In this document: positions 9,478-18,940 of the stretch, piece after piece | How the letters are laid out: each line of letters opens with the position of its first letter | Numbering within the stretch: position 1 is the first letter of the stretch | NCBI RefSeq assembly: GCF_002646595.1 | Contig: NZ_PDUD01000013.1 | Span: 1 to 64,000, forward strand | Length of the DNA: 64,000 nucleotides | DNA from: Flavilitoribacter nigricans DSM 23189 = NBRC 102662 | GTDB lineage: Bacteria > Bacteroidota > Bacteroidia > Chitinophagales > Saprospiraceae | Direction: 5' to 3' | Made by a program: the position numbers and the translations under genes | The notes under the pieces: generated by a model | Told to the model about the DNA's origin: nothing | What the model saw: only the letters and a program-made list of their open reading frames with translations | Database searches by the model: none

Positions 9478-10917
9478 ATGAAAAAATTCATAAATCACCA
9501 TAGCGGTACGGTCGTTCTTGTTTTGATCACGCTCCTGGCCAGTTGTCGTGCGCCCGAGGTAGCGCTAAAACAAGCTGACAAAAACGTGCCCGCAAGTTTT
9601 AAAGACCAAACCCTTCCGGATAGTATTAGTGTAGCCGAGATAAACTGGCGCACGTATTTTGAAGATCCCGGTTTGATCGGTTTGATCGATACGGCCTTAC
9701 AAAACAATCAGGAGTTAAATATCGTCCTGCAGGAGTTGGTCGTCAGTCAGAATGAAGTGCTGGAAAGATCCGGTGAATACCTGCCTTCGGTAAACTTAGG
9801 GGCGGGGATCGGCGCCGAAAAACCCGGACGCTTCACCCGGGACGGTACGGTCGAACACAGCCTGGAAATTGAAGAGGGCCGGGAGTTTCCCGAGCCTTTG
9901 GGCGATTTCCAGTTCGGAGCGATGGCCAGTTGGGAAGTGGATATCTGGCGCAAGCTGCGGAATGCCAAGGATGCCGCGCAACTCCGGTACTTGGCCGCCA
10001 ATGAAGGACGGAACTTTCTGGTTTCCAATCTGATTGCCGAGATCGCCGAGTCCTACTACGAACTCATGGCGCTCGATAACCTTTTGCAGATCATCAACAA
10101 CAACGCAGGTATCCAGGAGGAAGCGCTGCGAAAAGTGATCATCCAAAAGGAAAATGCCAAGGCTAACCAGTTGGTCGTCAATCGTTTTGAAGCTCAGTTG
10201 CTGAATACCCGCAACCTGCAATACGCCATCCGGCAGCAAATCGTGGAAACGGAAAACCGCATCAACTTCCTGGTGGGGCGCTACCCGACTACGATCCAGC
10301 GCAACGCGGCGGGTTTCATGGATCTCCAGATCGACAGCATGCAGGCGGGTATTCCCGCTCGCATGTTGCAAAACCGGCCCGACATCCGTCAGGCGGAGTA
10401 TCAGCTACAGGCCGCTAACATGGATGTACTGGTCGCCCGGGCTGATTTCTATCCGAGCCTGGATATTGCGGCCGGTGTCGGTTTTCAGGCCTTCAATCCG
10501 AGTTTTTTGCTGAAGCCGGAGTCCATTCTCTTTAATCTGGCCGGGGAACTGACGGCTCCTCTCATCAACAAAAAGGGGATACGGGCCCGCTACAATATGG
10601 CTTCGGCCACGCAGGTCCAGACGGTCTATCAATACGAACAGACGGTCCTGAACGCTTATACCGATGTCCTGAATCAACTGACCAAGCTGGAAAACTACGC
10701 CAACAGCTTGGTCACCAAGCAACAGGAAGTCGATATTCTCAGCGAATCGGTCAATATTGCCAATAGCTTGTTCCGGTACGCCAAAGCCGATTACGTAGAG
10801 GTACTCTTGACCCAGGAAGAAGTCCTGGACGCCAAAATGGAACTGGTGGAAACCAAGCTTCAGCAGTTGCAGGCCAAGGTGGGGATTTACCGGGCTCTGG
10901 GCGGAGGCTGGCGGTGA
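9478..10917 (+). CDS. efflux outer membrane factor lipoprotein (OprM/NodT type)
   Basis: 479 aa. Lipobox ITLLASC with Cys23. Two OEP repeats of long helices and short strands follow (about 55-265 and 290-475), with NRPDIRQAEYQLQAAN at the second repeat, the classic NodT-family signature. It forms the trimeric outer membrane duct that docks on the adaptor and permease encoded just upstream. The C-terminus ends in LGGGWR, as is usual for the family. A purine/pyrimidine-rich inverted tract begins directly after the stop and separates it from the convergent NDH-2 gene. Confidence 0.95.
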   Translation: MKKFINHHSGTVVLVLITLLASCRAPEVALKQADKNVPASFKDQTLPDSISVAEINWRTYFEDPGLIGLIDTALQNNQELNIVLQELVVSQNEVLERSGEYLPSVNLGAGIGAEKPGRFTRDGTVEHSLEIEEGREFPEPLGDFQFGAMASWEVDIWRKLRNAKDAAQLRYLAANEGRNFLVSNLIAEIAESYYELMALDNLLQIINNNAGIQEEALRKVIIQKENAKANQLVVNRFEAQLLNTRNLQYAIRQQIVETENRINFLVGRYPTTIQRNAAGFMDLQIDSMQAGIPARMLQNRPDIRQAEYQLQAANMDVLVARADFYPSLDIAAGVGFQAFNPSFLLKPESILFNLAGELTAPLINKKGIRARYNMASATQVQTVYQYEQTVLNAYTDVLNQLTKLENYANSLVTKQQEVDILSESVNIANSLFRYAKADYVEVLLTQEEVLDAKMELVETKLQQLQAKVGIYRALGGGWR

Positions 10918-10921
10918 TTTT

Positions 10922-11116
10922 GAGTGGGAGACTTGGTGACTAGGGGACTTGGAGAGTGGGAGACAAGGAGAGTGGGAGACAAGGGGAATTGGAGACGGGG
11001 AGACTTGGTGAAAGAAAAACGCCTCACCCCTTCTCCGAGTCTCCCCCTCTCCCCTTCTCCAAGTCTCCCCATCACCCAGCCTCCCCCTCTCCAAATCACC
11101 CCCTCTCCCCTTCATC
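10922..11116. repeat. low-complexity purine/pyrimidine inverted repeat tract
   Basis: The first arm (about 10922-11010) repeats GGGAGACTTGG, GGGAGACAAGG and similar. The second arm (about 11022-11116) repeats CCAAGTCTCCCC and CCCCCTCTCC, roughly its reverse complement. The arms flank a short spacer (AAAGAAAAACGCC). It sits between convergent genes and could fold into a long imperfect hairpin that stops transcription from both sides. The last codons of the NDH-2 gene lie inside it. Confidence 0.8.
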
Positions 11117-12412
11117 AATCACATCGTCCATCTTCTTCCAAGGAGCCCCGGTCCGGATAATCAGGCGTAAACTCTGATCATAAAAAAGATAATTCCAGAC
11201 CCAGTTGATGAAGACGACCAGTTTGTTGCGGGAACCGAGGATAGCGAAGAGGTGAACGAACAGCCAGACGAACCAGGCGAAAGTGCCCTGAAATTTCCAG
11301 TTGGGCAGATCCACTACCGCCAGGCGCCGGCCGATGGTGGCCATGCTGCCGAGATCGCGGTAAGAAAATTCCTTCATTTCTTTGCCTGCTGCACGTTTCT
11401 TAAAGTTGTCGGCCAGTTGTTTGGCCTGCTGGATAGCTACCTGTGCGACCTGCGGATGTCCCTGGGGGTATTCCTCCTCTTCCATATAGGCGATATCACC
11501 GAGGGCATAGACATTGTCCACGCCTTCCACCTCATTGTAGCGGTTGACCTTCAATCGGTTGCCGTAAGTAACGGAGCCTTCCGGTAATCCGGGGATCAGG
11601 CTTCCGGTGATGCCGGCGGCCCAGATCACTTTGCGGCTCTGGATGCGGGAACCATCCTTCATTTCCACAAATTCTCCGTCATAACTGACCACGCGGTTGT
11701 TGAGAATGACCTTTACCCCCAGTTCGGTCAGGAATTCCAGCGCTTTCTCGGAGGCAGCTTCGGACATACCTTTCAGCAACTGCGGCGAGCTTTGCACCAG
11801 ATAGATATCGATCTCGCTGCAATCCAGTTCGGGATAATCCTTGGGCAGTACGTTCTTGCGCATTTCCGCCAATGCGCCGGCTACCTCCACGCCCGTGGGG
11901 CCGCCACCTACGATCACGATATCGATGTAACCCTGCCGGTCGTCAAAATCGGTCGTAGACAGGGCGATCTCGTAATCATTGAGGATGGTATTGCGCAGGA
12001 ACAGGGCTTCGGAGACGGACTTCATCGGGATGGCCTTATCGGCGATCTGCTGGTTGCCGAAAAAATTGGTATCCGCACCCGTGGCGATAATGAGGTGATC
12101 GAAATTACAGATTCCCAGTGACGTTTCCAGGCGTTTTTCCGCGAGCTTTATCCCGGTCACTTCCGCCACCCGGATGTAGACATTATCGTAGCGGTGAAAG
12201 GTTTTGCGGAGCGGGAACAGGATCGAGCTCGGTTCCAGGCCCGCCATCGCTACCTGATAGAACAGCGGCTGGAACTGGTGGAAGTTGTTCCGGTCGATCA
12301 GTACGATCTGGTAGTTGGATTTTGCGAGTTTGCGCGCCAGGGTCAGGCCTCCGAATCCACCGCCTACGATGACGATGCGTTCCTGATCGGTTTCGGGGAT
12401 ATTTATTTTCAT
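11096..12412 (-). CDS. ndh: type II NADH:quinone oxidoreductase (NDH-2), FAD-dependent
   Basis: 438 aa. The first dinucleotide-binding motif is VIVGGGFGGLTLARKL (from residue 14), which holds FAD. The second, IVIVGGGPTGVEVAGALAEM, binds NADH. ALGDIAYMEEEEYPQGHPQVAQVA is the FAD-contact segment of this family. The C-terminal region FVWLFVHLFAILGSRNKLVV is hydrophobic and amphipathic and should attach the enzyme to the inner face of the membrane. It passes electrons from NADH to quinone without pumping protons. The gene is monocistronic. Its last residues (DEGERG) are encoded by the low-complexity tract, so the native C-terminus may have been altered by repeat growth. Confidence 0.93.
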   Translation of the reverse strand: MKINIPETDQERIVIVGGGFGGLTLARKLAKSNYQIVLIDRNNFHQFQPLFYQVAMAGLEPSSILFPLRKTFHRYDNVYIRVAEVTGIKLAEKRLETSLGICNFDHLIIATGADTNFFGNQQIADKAIPMKSVSEALFLRNTILNDYEIALSTTDFDDRQGYIDIVIVGGGPTGVEVAGALAEMRKNVLPKDYPELDCSEIDIYLVQSSPQLLKGMSEAASEKALEFLTELGVKVILNNRVVSYDGEFVEMKDGSRIQSRKVIWAAGITGSLIPGLPEGSVTYGNRLKVNRYNEVEGVDNVYALGDIAYMEEEEYPQGHPQVAQVAIQQAKQLADNFKKRAAGKEMKEFSYRDLGSMATIGRRLAVVDLPNWKFQGTFAWFVWLFVHLFAILGSRNKLVVFINWVWNYLFYDQSLRLIIRTGAPWKKMDDVIDEGERG

Positions 12413-13000
12413 ACAGTGCTGGTCCAGGTTTTTTATGGATGATGCGGGAAAATAAGGTATTTCCTCCGCAAATGAATTATTTGTTTAAAATTGCTTTTTC
12501 GTATTGTCTTGCCTGCTGTTTAACACCTTAAATCCAACGCTCGCCATTATTCTGAAACTTTAAAAACAAGCATCCGTATCATAGTTTCGTACTTTCCGCA
12601 ATTCTTTCACTATACCCTAATCCCCTTTGATTCCTGAACGAAAGCATTAACTGTTCCTCGATTAAGTATTGATTGTAATTATCCTTTTTAAAAACACCAT
12701 TAAAGTCTGAAAATCGATCTGCGAATGTGCCATTTCGCTGCTCCTGTTCCATTTCCTGCCGGTATGGAACCAATGGGCACCGTACGGTCCAAACTGCAGC
12801 CCGGTAAACTATTGGATTAAAGGCGCCTTTAATCCCTGCAACCGGTCCGTGGCGTACAGTCGCAGTTTCTTCCACTTCAGTGATGAGGCCGGAACCGGGC
12901 CTCGCATCTTCATCTGGTACGTTTCTCTATCCAACACACTTTTAACGGATCCTCCGCATTAACTAGATTTTTTGTCATAAACATTAAAAGCTACAGGATT
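12413..13000. other. intergenic, no supported gene
   Basis: 588 nt upstream of both the NDH-2 gene and a rightward secreted-protein gene, so it should carry two divergent promoters. A minus frame at 12579-12875 has no signal, motif or family resemblance. I see no RNA gene or repeat. Confidence 0.4.
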
Positions 13001-14107
13001 ATGTTAAAAGCGAGCACATTTCTAGCTGCCATTCTTACAGTATTTGTCCATTCTTTTTCGGCTTTCGGTCAGGTTGGTATTTCCAATCCCCACTTGCGGG
13101 ATCTTCCGATCGTGATCTCCTGGGACGATCAGGGTATCCGGATCACTTCCAAGACCCAGGGCGCCCGAACCGCTAATCTGATCAATATCCGACCGTCTCA
13201 GTTCTTAGAACAGATCGGTAATGATCTGGTTCAGGTTTCCATCGGTGCGGAGGAAACTCCGGTGATCATCGATGTCTCGGATTTTTTCAAAGCTACGGCG
13301 GCCACCCTGGCGGATAATAACGGCTATTATCCCAATATGCGGTCCCAGATCGATATTTACATGCCCAAGCTGGTACTGGCCGACTACAATGAGCCCAACA
13401 GTTTCGTGATCGATCTGATCAATTTTTCCGATAAAACCAATAACTCTCATCAGTCTTTTCTCATCAAGGGACTGGATGTGTTTTATGTGGTAACGGATAA
13501 TTGCGCCGAACTGTCCGGAGTCCAGAACCGGGTTACCATCGACGTGAAAAAATGCGGGGTACAGCACCTGATGCTGAAAGGCGGATTGCTGGCACTGGAC
13601 GATGTCGAGAAACGGATCCCCGATCTGTGCCGGAAATACAACGACCGCTATTTCAGTCAGGACGAGCCCGATGCGTTCGTCTGCCTGGAAGAATGCCGGG
13701 AGGAAGATCCGAATGCCATGAAAAATCTGCGCCACAGCCGGGATCTGGTCACGAAGTACAACATCACCGATTTTGAAGACGAACCTATCTCTTTTTTAGG
13801 CAATTTACTGCTGACCAAAAAAGGCGTCGGGCTGAATCTGAAAATGGAGGTGGAAGAAGTGGCCGGCGCCAAAGGCCGGAAAAAAGAGCGGGGCCGGGCC
13901 TACGAAGCGTACGATGAATTCCGCTTCTTTCCCTGGTACGAATTCATCAACCTCTCGTTCTCAAAATATCTGGACGACAAACGCCTGATGATCGAGGATC
14001 CGTACAACAACAGCTACGTATTCAATTCCGATGTGTATTTCTCCAATGTGGAACTGATCCAGTTTTTCAATGAGCTAAGAGCGTTGATCTCTTCTCAGCT
14101 TAACTGA
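13001..14107 (+). CDS. secreted protein of unknown function
   Basis: 368 aa. Residues 1-23 form a Sec signal ending SFSAFG. The mature part mixes beta-rich stretches with a C-terminal helical part ending in ELRALISSQLN. It has five cysteines between about residues 165 and 230 (DNCAEL, KKCGV, DLCRKY, CLEEC), unusual for a periplasmic protein of this size and possibly forming disulfides. I recognise no family. It stands upstream of the TonB-dependent receptor in the same direction, but 183 nt and two hairpins separate them, so an operon is not certain. Confidence 0.7.
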   Translation: MLKASTFLAAILTVFVHSFSAFGQVGISNPHLRDLPIVISWDDQGIRITSKTQGARTANLINIRPSQFLEQIGNDLVQVSIGAEETPVIIDVSDFFKATAATLADNNGYYPNMRSQIDIYMPKLVLADYNEPNSFVIDLINFSDKTNNSHQSFLIKGLDVFYVVTDNCAELSGVQNRVTIDVKKCGVQHLMLKGGLLALDDVEKRIPDLCRKYNDRYFSQDEPDAFVCLEECREEDPNAMKNLRHSRDLVTKYNITDFEDEPISFLGNLLLTKKGVGLNLKMEVEEVAGAKGRKKERGRAYEAYDEFRFFPWYEFINLSFSKYLDDKRLMIEDPYNNSYVFNSDVYFSNVELIQFFNELRALISSQLN

Positions 14108-14121
14108 TCATCGCCACCTCT

Positions 14122-14179
14122 CCCGACCCTGCGATCGGGAATTACCGACTGGTTTTGGCATTCCGGGAGTGCGAAAACC
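14122..14179 (+). terminator. two hairpins after the secreted-protein gene
   Basis: CCCGA/TCGGG (14122-14139) is followed by GGTTTTGGCA/TGCGAAAACC (14151-14179, one mismatch). No T run follows, so intrinsic termination is uncertain. Confidence 0.3.
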
Positions 14180-14290
14180 CGGCCGCCTTATGCCTGGTTG
14201 AAACGCAGGAAGAAAACACGGTCTTACTAAAATCAAATCTATAACCATCCGACGCAATGGCTATAACCCAACTTTCAATGCACTAACACT

Positions 14291-16987
14291 ATGAGTAATT
14301 TACCTTTCTTGAAACACTTTTTCAGTTTATCCGGCTTTTTACTCCTCTTTATATTGGGGCCGGTCCGGACCGTGGCGCAAACGGAGATCCGCGGGATCGT
14401 ATCCGATAACGTCAACGGGATCGCGCTCGCCGGGGCGCGGATCGAGATCCCCGGTACCACCACTGAAACCGAGTCCGAACCCGACGGCACGTTTAGCCTG
14501 AATATCCGGGAAAAATTACCGATCAAGATCGCCGTTACCCACGGTGGCTACGAATTGAAGGAGATCAACATCATCGCGGCTACCGATAACCTACTGGTAT
14601 CCATGGTGCCCGGGGCACTGGTGGGCCAGGAACTGCTGGTGACCGGTACCCGCCGCCAGGAAAAGGTGCAGGAGGCGCCCTCTTCGATCGATTACATCGA
14701 ACAGGAAGAGTTGCTGCAGGATGCCGTGATGAATCCCTTCCTTTCCCTGCGGACCAAAATGGGACTGGACGTGGTACAGGCCGGAGTGAATTCCGGGAAC
14801 ATCACCCTGCGGGGGCGTTCGGATATCTTTAATTCCGAAAGCTTTGCCATGCTGGATTACCGTAATCTCATCCTGCCCGGACTGGGGATCCTCTACTACA
14901 GCCAGCAACCCATCGATCCCATCGATCTGGATCGGATCGAGGTGGTGAAGGGACCTGGTTCGGCTTTGTACGTACCCGGACTGGAAGCCGGCATCGTCCA
15001 TTTCCTGTCTATCAGCCCTTTTGATAAACAGGGCACTAGTGTCAGTGTGGGAGCCGGTACCCGCAACACTTTTCTGGCTTCCCTGCGGCACGCCGGTACC
15101 TGGGATAATGGTCGCTTCGGTTATAAACTGACCGCGCATTACCGCCGGGCCCGCGACTGGGAAATCGATTCTACCGATGCGGTGGAAGCGCAGCATCTGG
15201 CCGGCTTCCAACCACAGATACGCAGCAGCCTGACCGGCAACCTGATCACGGACAACATTCCGGATTACAATGTGGAGTCCATGGGCCTGACCGGTACGCT
15301 GGCCTACCGCCCGAATGCAAACACGACGCTTACAGCGGTAGGAGGCTGGGCCGTAGGCAAAGGGATCTTCCGCACCGCTCAGGGAGAGGGGTACACCAAA
15401 GCGCCCCGGCCCTTCGGGCAATTGAGGGTACAGACCGGCGGCTTTTTCGGCCAGGTGTTCTATTCCTACCAGGACGGTCGCGACGGGAATTCGTATCTAT
15501 ACACAACCGGACTGACCAACATCACGGAATCCCACCAGGTAGAAGGGCAGATGCAATACAGCCTGCCGATAAAAAAGGAAGGGACCAGTTTGGTACTGGG
15601 CATGGATTACCGGCTGAACAGTATCGACTCCAAAAAAACGGTCCACGGGCGCTGGGAAGACGATGATAACTATACCGTAGCCGGAGTGTACGGACAATCA
15701 GAGATCAGGATCAATCCCCGATTTGACCTGGTGGCGGCGGCCCGTGTCGATCACTTCGTACCGCTGAAGTCCTCCTTCTTTTCGCCGCGACTGGCGCTGG
15801 TCTTCAAACCCTCACCCAAACACACCGTCCGTGCTACTTTCAATCGGGCCTTCGGCGCGCCTACGGCCCTCAATCTTTTTGCGGATCTGCCGTTGGCCAA
15901 TCAGGGGGCTTTTGCGGCCTATCTGCTGGGTGGTGTGGATGAAGTTTCATTCAATCATCCGCAAACCAGCAGTTTCCTGCCCGGAGTGGGCGCAAGTGAT
16001 GGGATCGGCCTGGATCTGCAGCCGCTCTACGGTTTGATCACGGGCATTCTACAGCAACAGCAGGCCTTACCCCAATCGGTGATCGATTATCTTGGTGCCC
16101 AAACCGGATTGGTCAATGGCTTTTCCAACGGTGTGCTGAGTCAGTTACCACTGAACCGGCCAAAGCTGAAGCTGTCGAGCTCCCACGTGTACGAGATCGG
16201 CTACAAAGGGCTGGTCGAAGATAAGCTGAGTATCGCTGTGGACCTGTATTACAACCGCCGGAAAAATGTGGTCTCGGCTCCGTTCCAGGCCAGTCCGCTG
16301 GTATTCCAGCCGACCCTGGCCAGCGATCTGGCGGGTGCCCTGGAACAGCAGTTGAATCGCGACGAACTGGAACAAATGGGCCTTACCCCGGAAGCGGTAG
16401 CCACTATTTATGCTTCCGTGGCCGAAGGGATCGCCTTTAACGGGGAAACGGGGCAGCCGAATCCGCTGGGCCTGATCGAATCGGACCAGTCTCCGGCCTA
16501 CTTTCCGATCCCGACGCTCGATTTTGCTTACTACAACATCAAATCGATCGACTATTGGGGACTGGATATCGGAACGCGTTATTTCTTCCCGGGTAATTGG
16601 TCAGCCTACGCGAATCTGAGCTGGCTCAGTCAGAACCTGTTCGAAGACGTGCCGGTAGGGGAAGGAGAGAGCAGCTCTACGACCGATTTCTCGCTGAATG
16701 TACCGGCCACGAAGATCAAAGTCGGAGTAGAACTCGATCAGGAATTTGGCTGGAACGGATTTATCGGGTTGCGGTACCAGAGTAAATGGCAAAGTATCAA
16801 CGGCGCGCTCTGGACGGGGCCGGTAGATGCTTTCGTGATGACGGATCTGGGCGTGGGCTATGCTTTCCGGAACAAGGTATCCGTATCGGCTACGATGACC
16901 AATGCCCTGAAGGAAAACTACCGGGCATTTTACGGCGCACCGAAGATCGGACGACAGCTCATCGCGAAAATGTACTACGATTTCTAA
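14291..16987 (+). CDS. TonB-dependent outer membrane receptor with carboxypeptidase-regulatory-like N-terminal domain
   Basis: 898 aa. A Sec signal (to about residue 30, ending TVAQ) is followed by a CarboxypepD_reg-like beta-sandwich (about 31-105, EIRGIVSDNVNGIALAGA), a plug domain (about 115-235, with VKGPGSALYVPG) and a long beta-barrel ending in the aromatic terminus MYYDF. It imports a ligand across the outer membrane using TonB energy. No SusD-like partner is next to it, so it is not a classical polysaccharide-utilisation pair; the substrate could be a siderophore, cobalamin or a small organic. The convergent kinase gene begins 7 nt past its stop. Confidence 0.94.
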   Translation: MSNLPFLKHFFSLSGFLLLFILGPVRTVAQTEIRGIVSDNVNGIALAGARIEIPGTTTETESEPDGTFSLNIREKLPIKIAVTHGGYELKEINIIAATDNLLVSMVPGALVGQELLVTGTRRQEKVQEAPSSIDYIEQEELLQDAVMNPFLSLRTKMGLDVVQAGVNSGNITLRGRSDIFNSESFAMLDYRNLILPGLGILYYSQQPIDPIDLDRIEVVKGPGSALYVPGLEAGIVHFLSISPFDKQGTSVSVGAGTRNTFLASLRHAGTWDNGRFGYKLTAHYRRARDWEIDSTDAVEAQHLAGFQPQIRSSLTGNLITDNIPDYNVESMGLTGTLAYRPNANTTLTAVGGWAVGKGIFRTAQGEGYTKAPRPFGQLRVQTGGFFGQVFYSYQDGRDGNSYLYTTGLTNITESHQVEGQMQYSLPIKKEGTSLVLGMDYRLNSIDSKKTVHGRWEDDDNYTVAGVYGQSEIRINPRFDLVAAARVDHFVPLKSSFFSPRLALVFKPSPKHTVRATFNRAFGAPTALNLFADLPLANQGAFAAYLLGGVDEVSFNHPQTSSFLPGVGASDGIGLDLQPLYGLITGILQQQQALPQSVIDYLGAQTGLVNGFSNGVLSQLPLNRPKLKLSSSHVYEIGYKGLVEDKLSIAVDLYYNRRKNVVSAPFQASPLVFQPTLASDLAGALEQQLNRDELEQMGLTPEAVATIYASVAEGIAFNGETGQPNPLGLIESDQSPAYFPIPTLDFAYYNIKSIDYWGLDIGTRYFFPGNWSAYANLSWLSQNLFEDVPVGEGESSSTTDFSLNVPATKIKVGVELDQEFGWNGFIGLRYQSKWQSINGALWTGPVDAFVMTDLGVGYAFRNKVSVSATMTNALKENYRAFYGAPKIGRQLIAKMYYDF

Positions 16988-16994
16988 TGGGAAC

Positions 16995-17651
16995 TCAGGG
17001 CAATACCAGGCGTTTGCGGTGGATCCCGGGCTCATAGTCCAGACTGATCTCCGTCAGTAAGCGCTGGTAATGCTCTGCTTCGTTGATCCAATCCGCATCT
17101 TCCACATCCAGGATCAGGATAGGAAGTTGCGGATTGGTCTTAAAATAATCGAAATAGGCATTCTGGATGTTCAGCAGGTAATCGCCCGAAATATCCTGTT
17201 CGTAGCTACGGCCCCGGCGTTTGATATTGGAGAGCAATTCTTCCACCGGCCGGTGCAGGTACACCAGCAGTTCCGGTTTCGGGAAGCTGGCATTCAGAAT
17301 ATTGAACAGGCGTTGGAACAGGCGATATTCCTGATCATTGAGGTTATTGCGGGCAAAAAGTAGTGTTTTTACGAAAAAGTAGTCCGCAATGATCCCCTTC
17401 TGAAATAGATCGTGCTGGGAGAGTAGTTCCTGCAACTGCTTGTGCCGTTCCGTCATAAAGAACAACTCCACCGGGAAAGCGTAGCGCTCCGGACTGTCGT
17501 AAAAAAAGGGCAGGAACGGATTATCGGTAAACTGCTCCAGAATGAGCCGGCTGTCAAATTGTTCGGCCAGCTGGTGACAGAGCGTTGTCTTACCAGCACC
17601 GATATTACCTTCAATGGCGATGTATTGATGTGGGAATATTTGTTTGGCCAT
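16995..17651 (-). CDS. deoxynucleoside kinase (dGK/dAK-like)
   Basis: 218 aa. Walker A GNIGAGKT is at residues 15-22 in IAIEGNIGAGKTTLC, the signature of the deoxynucleoside kinase family. PELLVYLHRPVEELLSNIKRRGRSYE contains the LID-type arginines. It phosphorylates deoxynucleosides (probably purine) for nucleotide salvage in the cytoplasm. It follows folK in the same direction with 75 nt between; the pairing is common in Bacteroidota and suggests co-transcription. Confidence 0.9.
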   Translation of the reverse strand: MAKQIFPHQYIAIEGNIGAGKTTLCHQLAEQFDSRLILEQFTDNPFLPFFYDSPERYAFPVELFFMTERHKQLQELLSQHDLFQKGIIADYFFVKTLLFARNNLNDQEYRLFQRLFNILNASFPKPELLVYLHRPVEELLSNIKRRGRSYEQDISGDYLLNIQNAYFDYFKTNPQLPILILDVEDADWINEAEHYQRLLTEISLDYEPGIHRKRLVLP

Positions 17652-17726
17652 GCGGGCAAATGTAGTCGATGCGCGGGAAAATATAGATGATATTGCGGAA
17701 AATGTTTATTCGCGGGCGTAAGCCGG

Positions 17727-18218
17727 CTAATTCCCCGCCCAGATCCTGACGATCTCCTCGTCCGGACTTTTGGCGGCCAGCTCAGCGGCCGTTTTGCCCA
17801 GCACCGGATGCAGCCAGTCGGGAGCGATCTCCGCCAGAGGGACCAGCACGAAATTTCGGTTCTGGATCTGAGGGTGGGGGAGGGTAAGAAATGCGGTCCG
17901 GATGCGGTAATCGTCGTAAAACAGCAGATCCAGATCCAGGGTGCGGGCGCCCCAGCGCTGGAGGCGTTCCCGGTTGGCCCGTTTTTCCAGTTCCAGCAAG
18001 GCCGTCATCAGGTGAAAGGGGCCGAGACCGGTCCGAATTTGCCAGACCTGATTAAGATAATCGGGTTGATCGATCCCACCCCAGGGACTGGTCTGATAAA
18101 TATTGGACGCCCGGATCAACGTTCCTATCTCTTCTTCTATCCACTGTAAAGCCTGCCGGAGCTGCACTTCCCGCGGCCCCAGATTACTGCCTACCCCTAT
18201 AAACGCCGTATGCTCCAT
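17727..18218 (-). CDS. folK: 2-amino-4-hydroxy-6-hydroxymethyldihydropteridine diphosphokinase
   Basis: 163 aa, the normal length for HPPK. Hallmarks are GVGSNLGPRE near the start, SPWGG at about 44-48, RWGARTLDLDLLFYDD with the magnesium ligands Asp95 and Asp97, and LPHPQIQNRNFVLVPLAEI. It transfers pyrophosphate from ATP to 6-hydroxymethyl-dihydropterin in folate synthesis. First gene of the folK-kinase pair. Its start lies 26 nt from the operator palindrome of the divergent cluster, so both directions may share control. Confidence 0.96.
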   Translation of the reverse strand: MEHTAFIGVGSNLGPREVQLRQALQWIEEEIGTLIRASNIYQTSPWGGIDQPDYLNQVWQIRTGLGPFHLMTALLELEKRANRERLQRWGARTLDLDLLFYDDYRIRTAFLTLPHPQIQNRNFVLVPLAEIAPDWLHPVLGKTAAELAAKSPDEEIVRIWAGN

Positions 18219-18244
18219 CGAGGAGATTAAATTTTTTTGAAAAT

Positions 18245-18288
18245 AATAAACCGACCGGTTGGTTTATTTTAGAATTGTTGTATATTTG
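18245..18288 (+). promoter_or_regulatory. Bacteroidota promoter overlapped by a TetR-type operator palindrome
   Basis: A 24-bp near-perfect palindrome (AATAAACCGACC / GGTTGGTTTATT, 18245-18268; one mismatch pair) covers the -33 region (GTTG, 18258-18261). After 19 nt comes TATATTTG (18281-18288), an exact match to TAnnTTTG. The TetR gene two positions downstream is the obvious candidate to bind it. Confidence 0.75.
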
Positions 18289-18341
18289 TGTGGTCACCAA
18301 ATGACCCGACCGGAAATTCCCGGCAAATAATAGCACCTGAA

Positions 18342-18875
18342 ATGAAAGACCGATCGCCAACTGTACCAGACAAAACAACTATCGCCCGGGAGCTGTCCGC
18401 AGCCTTTCTGCGGGTCCGGGAAGAACTGCAATCGCTGAGCGAAACGGCCTATCTCCAAAAGCCCGGTGACCGCTGGAGTCCGGCCGAGCAGCTGGAACAC
18501 CTCATCCTGTCTTCGATCCCCATTGTGGGCGCGCTGGGCAAAGATAGAGATTGGTTCGATCAATTCGGTCCTCCGTCCCATCCGGACAAGGGACACAAGG
18601 CCCTGGCATCCCACTATAAGTTTGTACTGAGCACGGGTTTAAAGGCACCTTCGCGTTTTGTGCCCGAGTCCGGCAAAGTCTATGATATAGATCAACAATT
18701 GAAGAGCTGGAAACGTTTGGAAGACGGAATAATATCGCGAATGGACGGTTGGACGGAGTACGAACTCGATCGGTGTATACTCCCGCACCCGGCACTGGAA
18801 AATTTGACCATGCGGCAAATGCTGCAGTTCACTACGATCCATACGTACCATCATTTGTCCGCCATTACAGGCTAA
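18342..18875 (+). CDS. DinB-like four-helix bundle protein
   Basis: 177 aa from the ATG at 18342. The promoter's -7 box at 18281-18288 rules out the in-frame ATG at 18288, which would lie at or upstream of the transcription start. WSPAEQLEHLILS and the C-terminal TTIHTYHHLSAI supply the histidines that bind metal in DinB/YfiT proteins. Members act as thiol transferases (bacillithiol, mycothiol) or are stress-induced proteins of unknown role. First gene behind the operator, 65 nt before the TetR gene; a detoxification or stress role fits but is not proven. Confidence 0.8.
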   Translation: MKDRSPTVPDKTTIARELSAAFLRVREELQSLSETAYLQKPGDRWSPAEQLEHLILSSIPIVGALGKDRDWFDQFGPPSHPDKGHKALASHYKFVLSTGLKAPSRFVPESGKVYDIDQQLKSWKRLEDGIISRMDGWTEYELDRCILPHPALENLTMRQMLQFTTIHTYHHLSAITG

Positions 18876-18940
18876 GGGCGGCAAGGAAACCGAGCATTCC
18901 GATCAACCGACTTCATGCCAACAATATACATCTTGAGAAA

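Noticed and set aside
12579-12875. Minus-strand frame between NDH-2 and the secreted protein
   Set aside because: No motif or signal; the region should hold divergent promoters.
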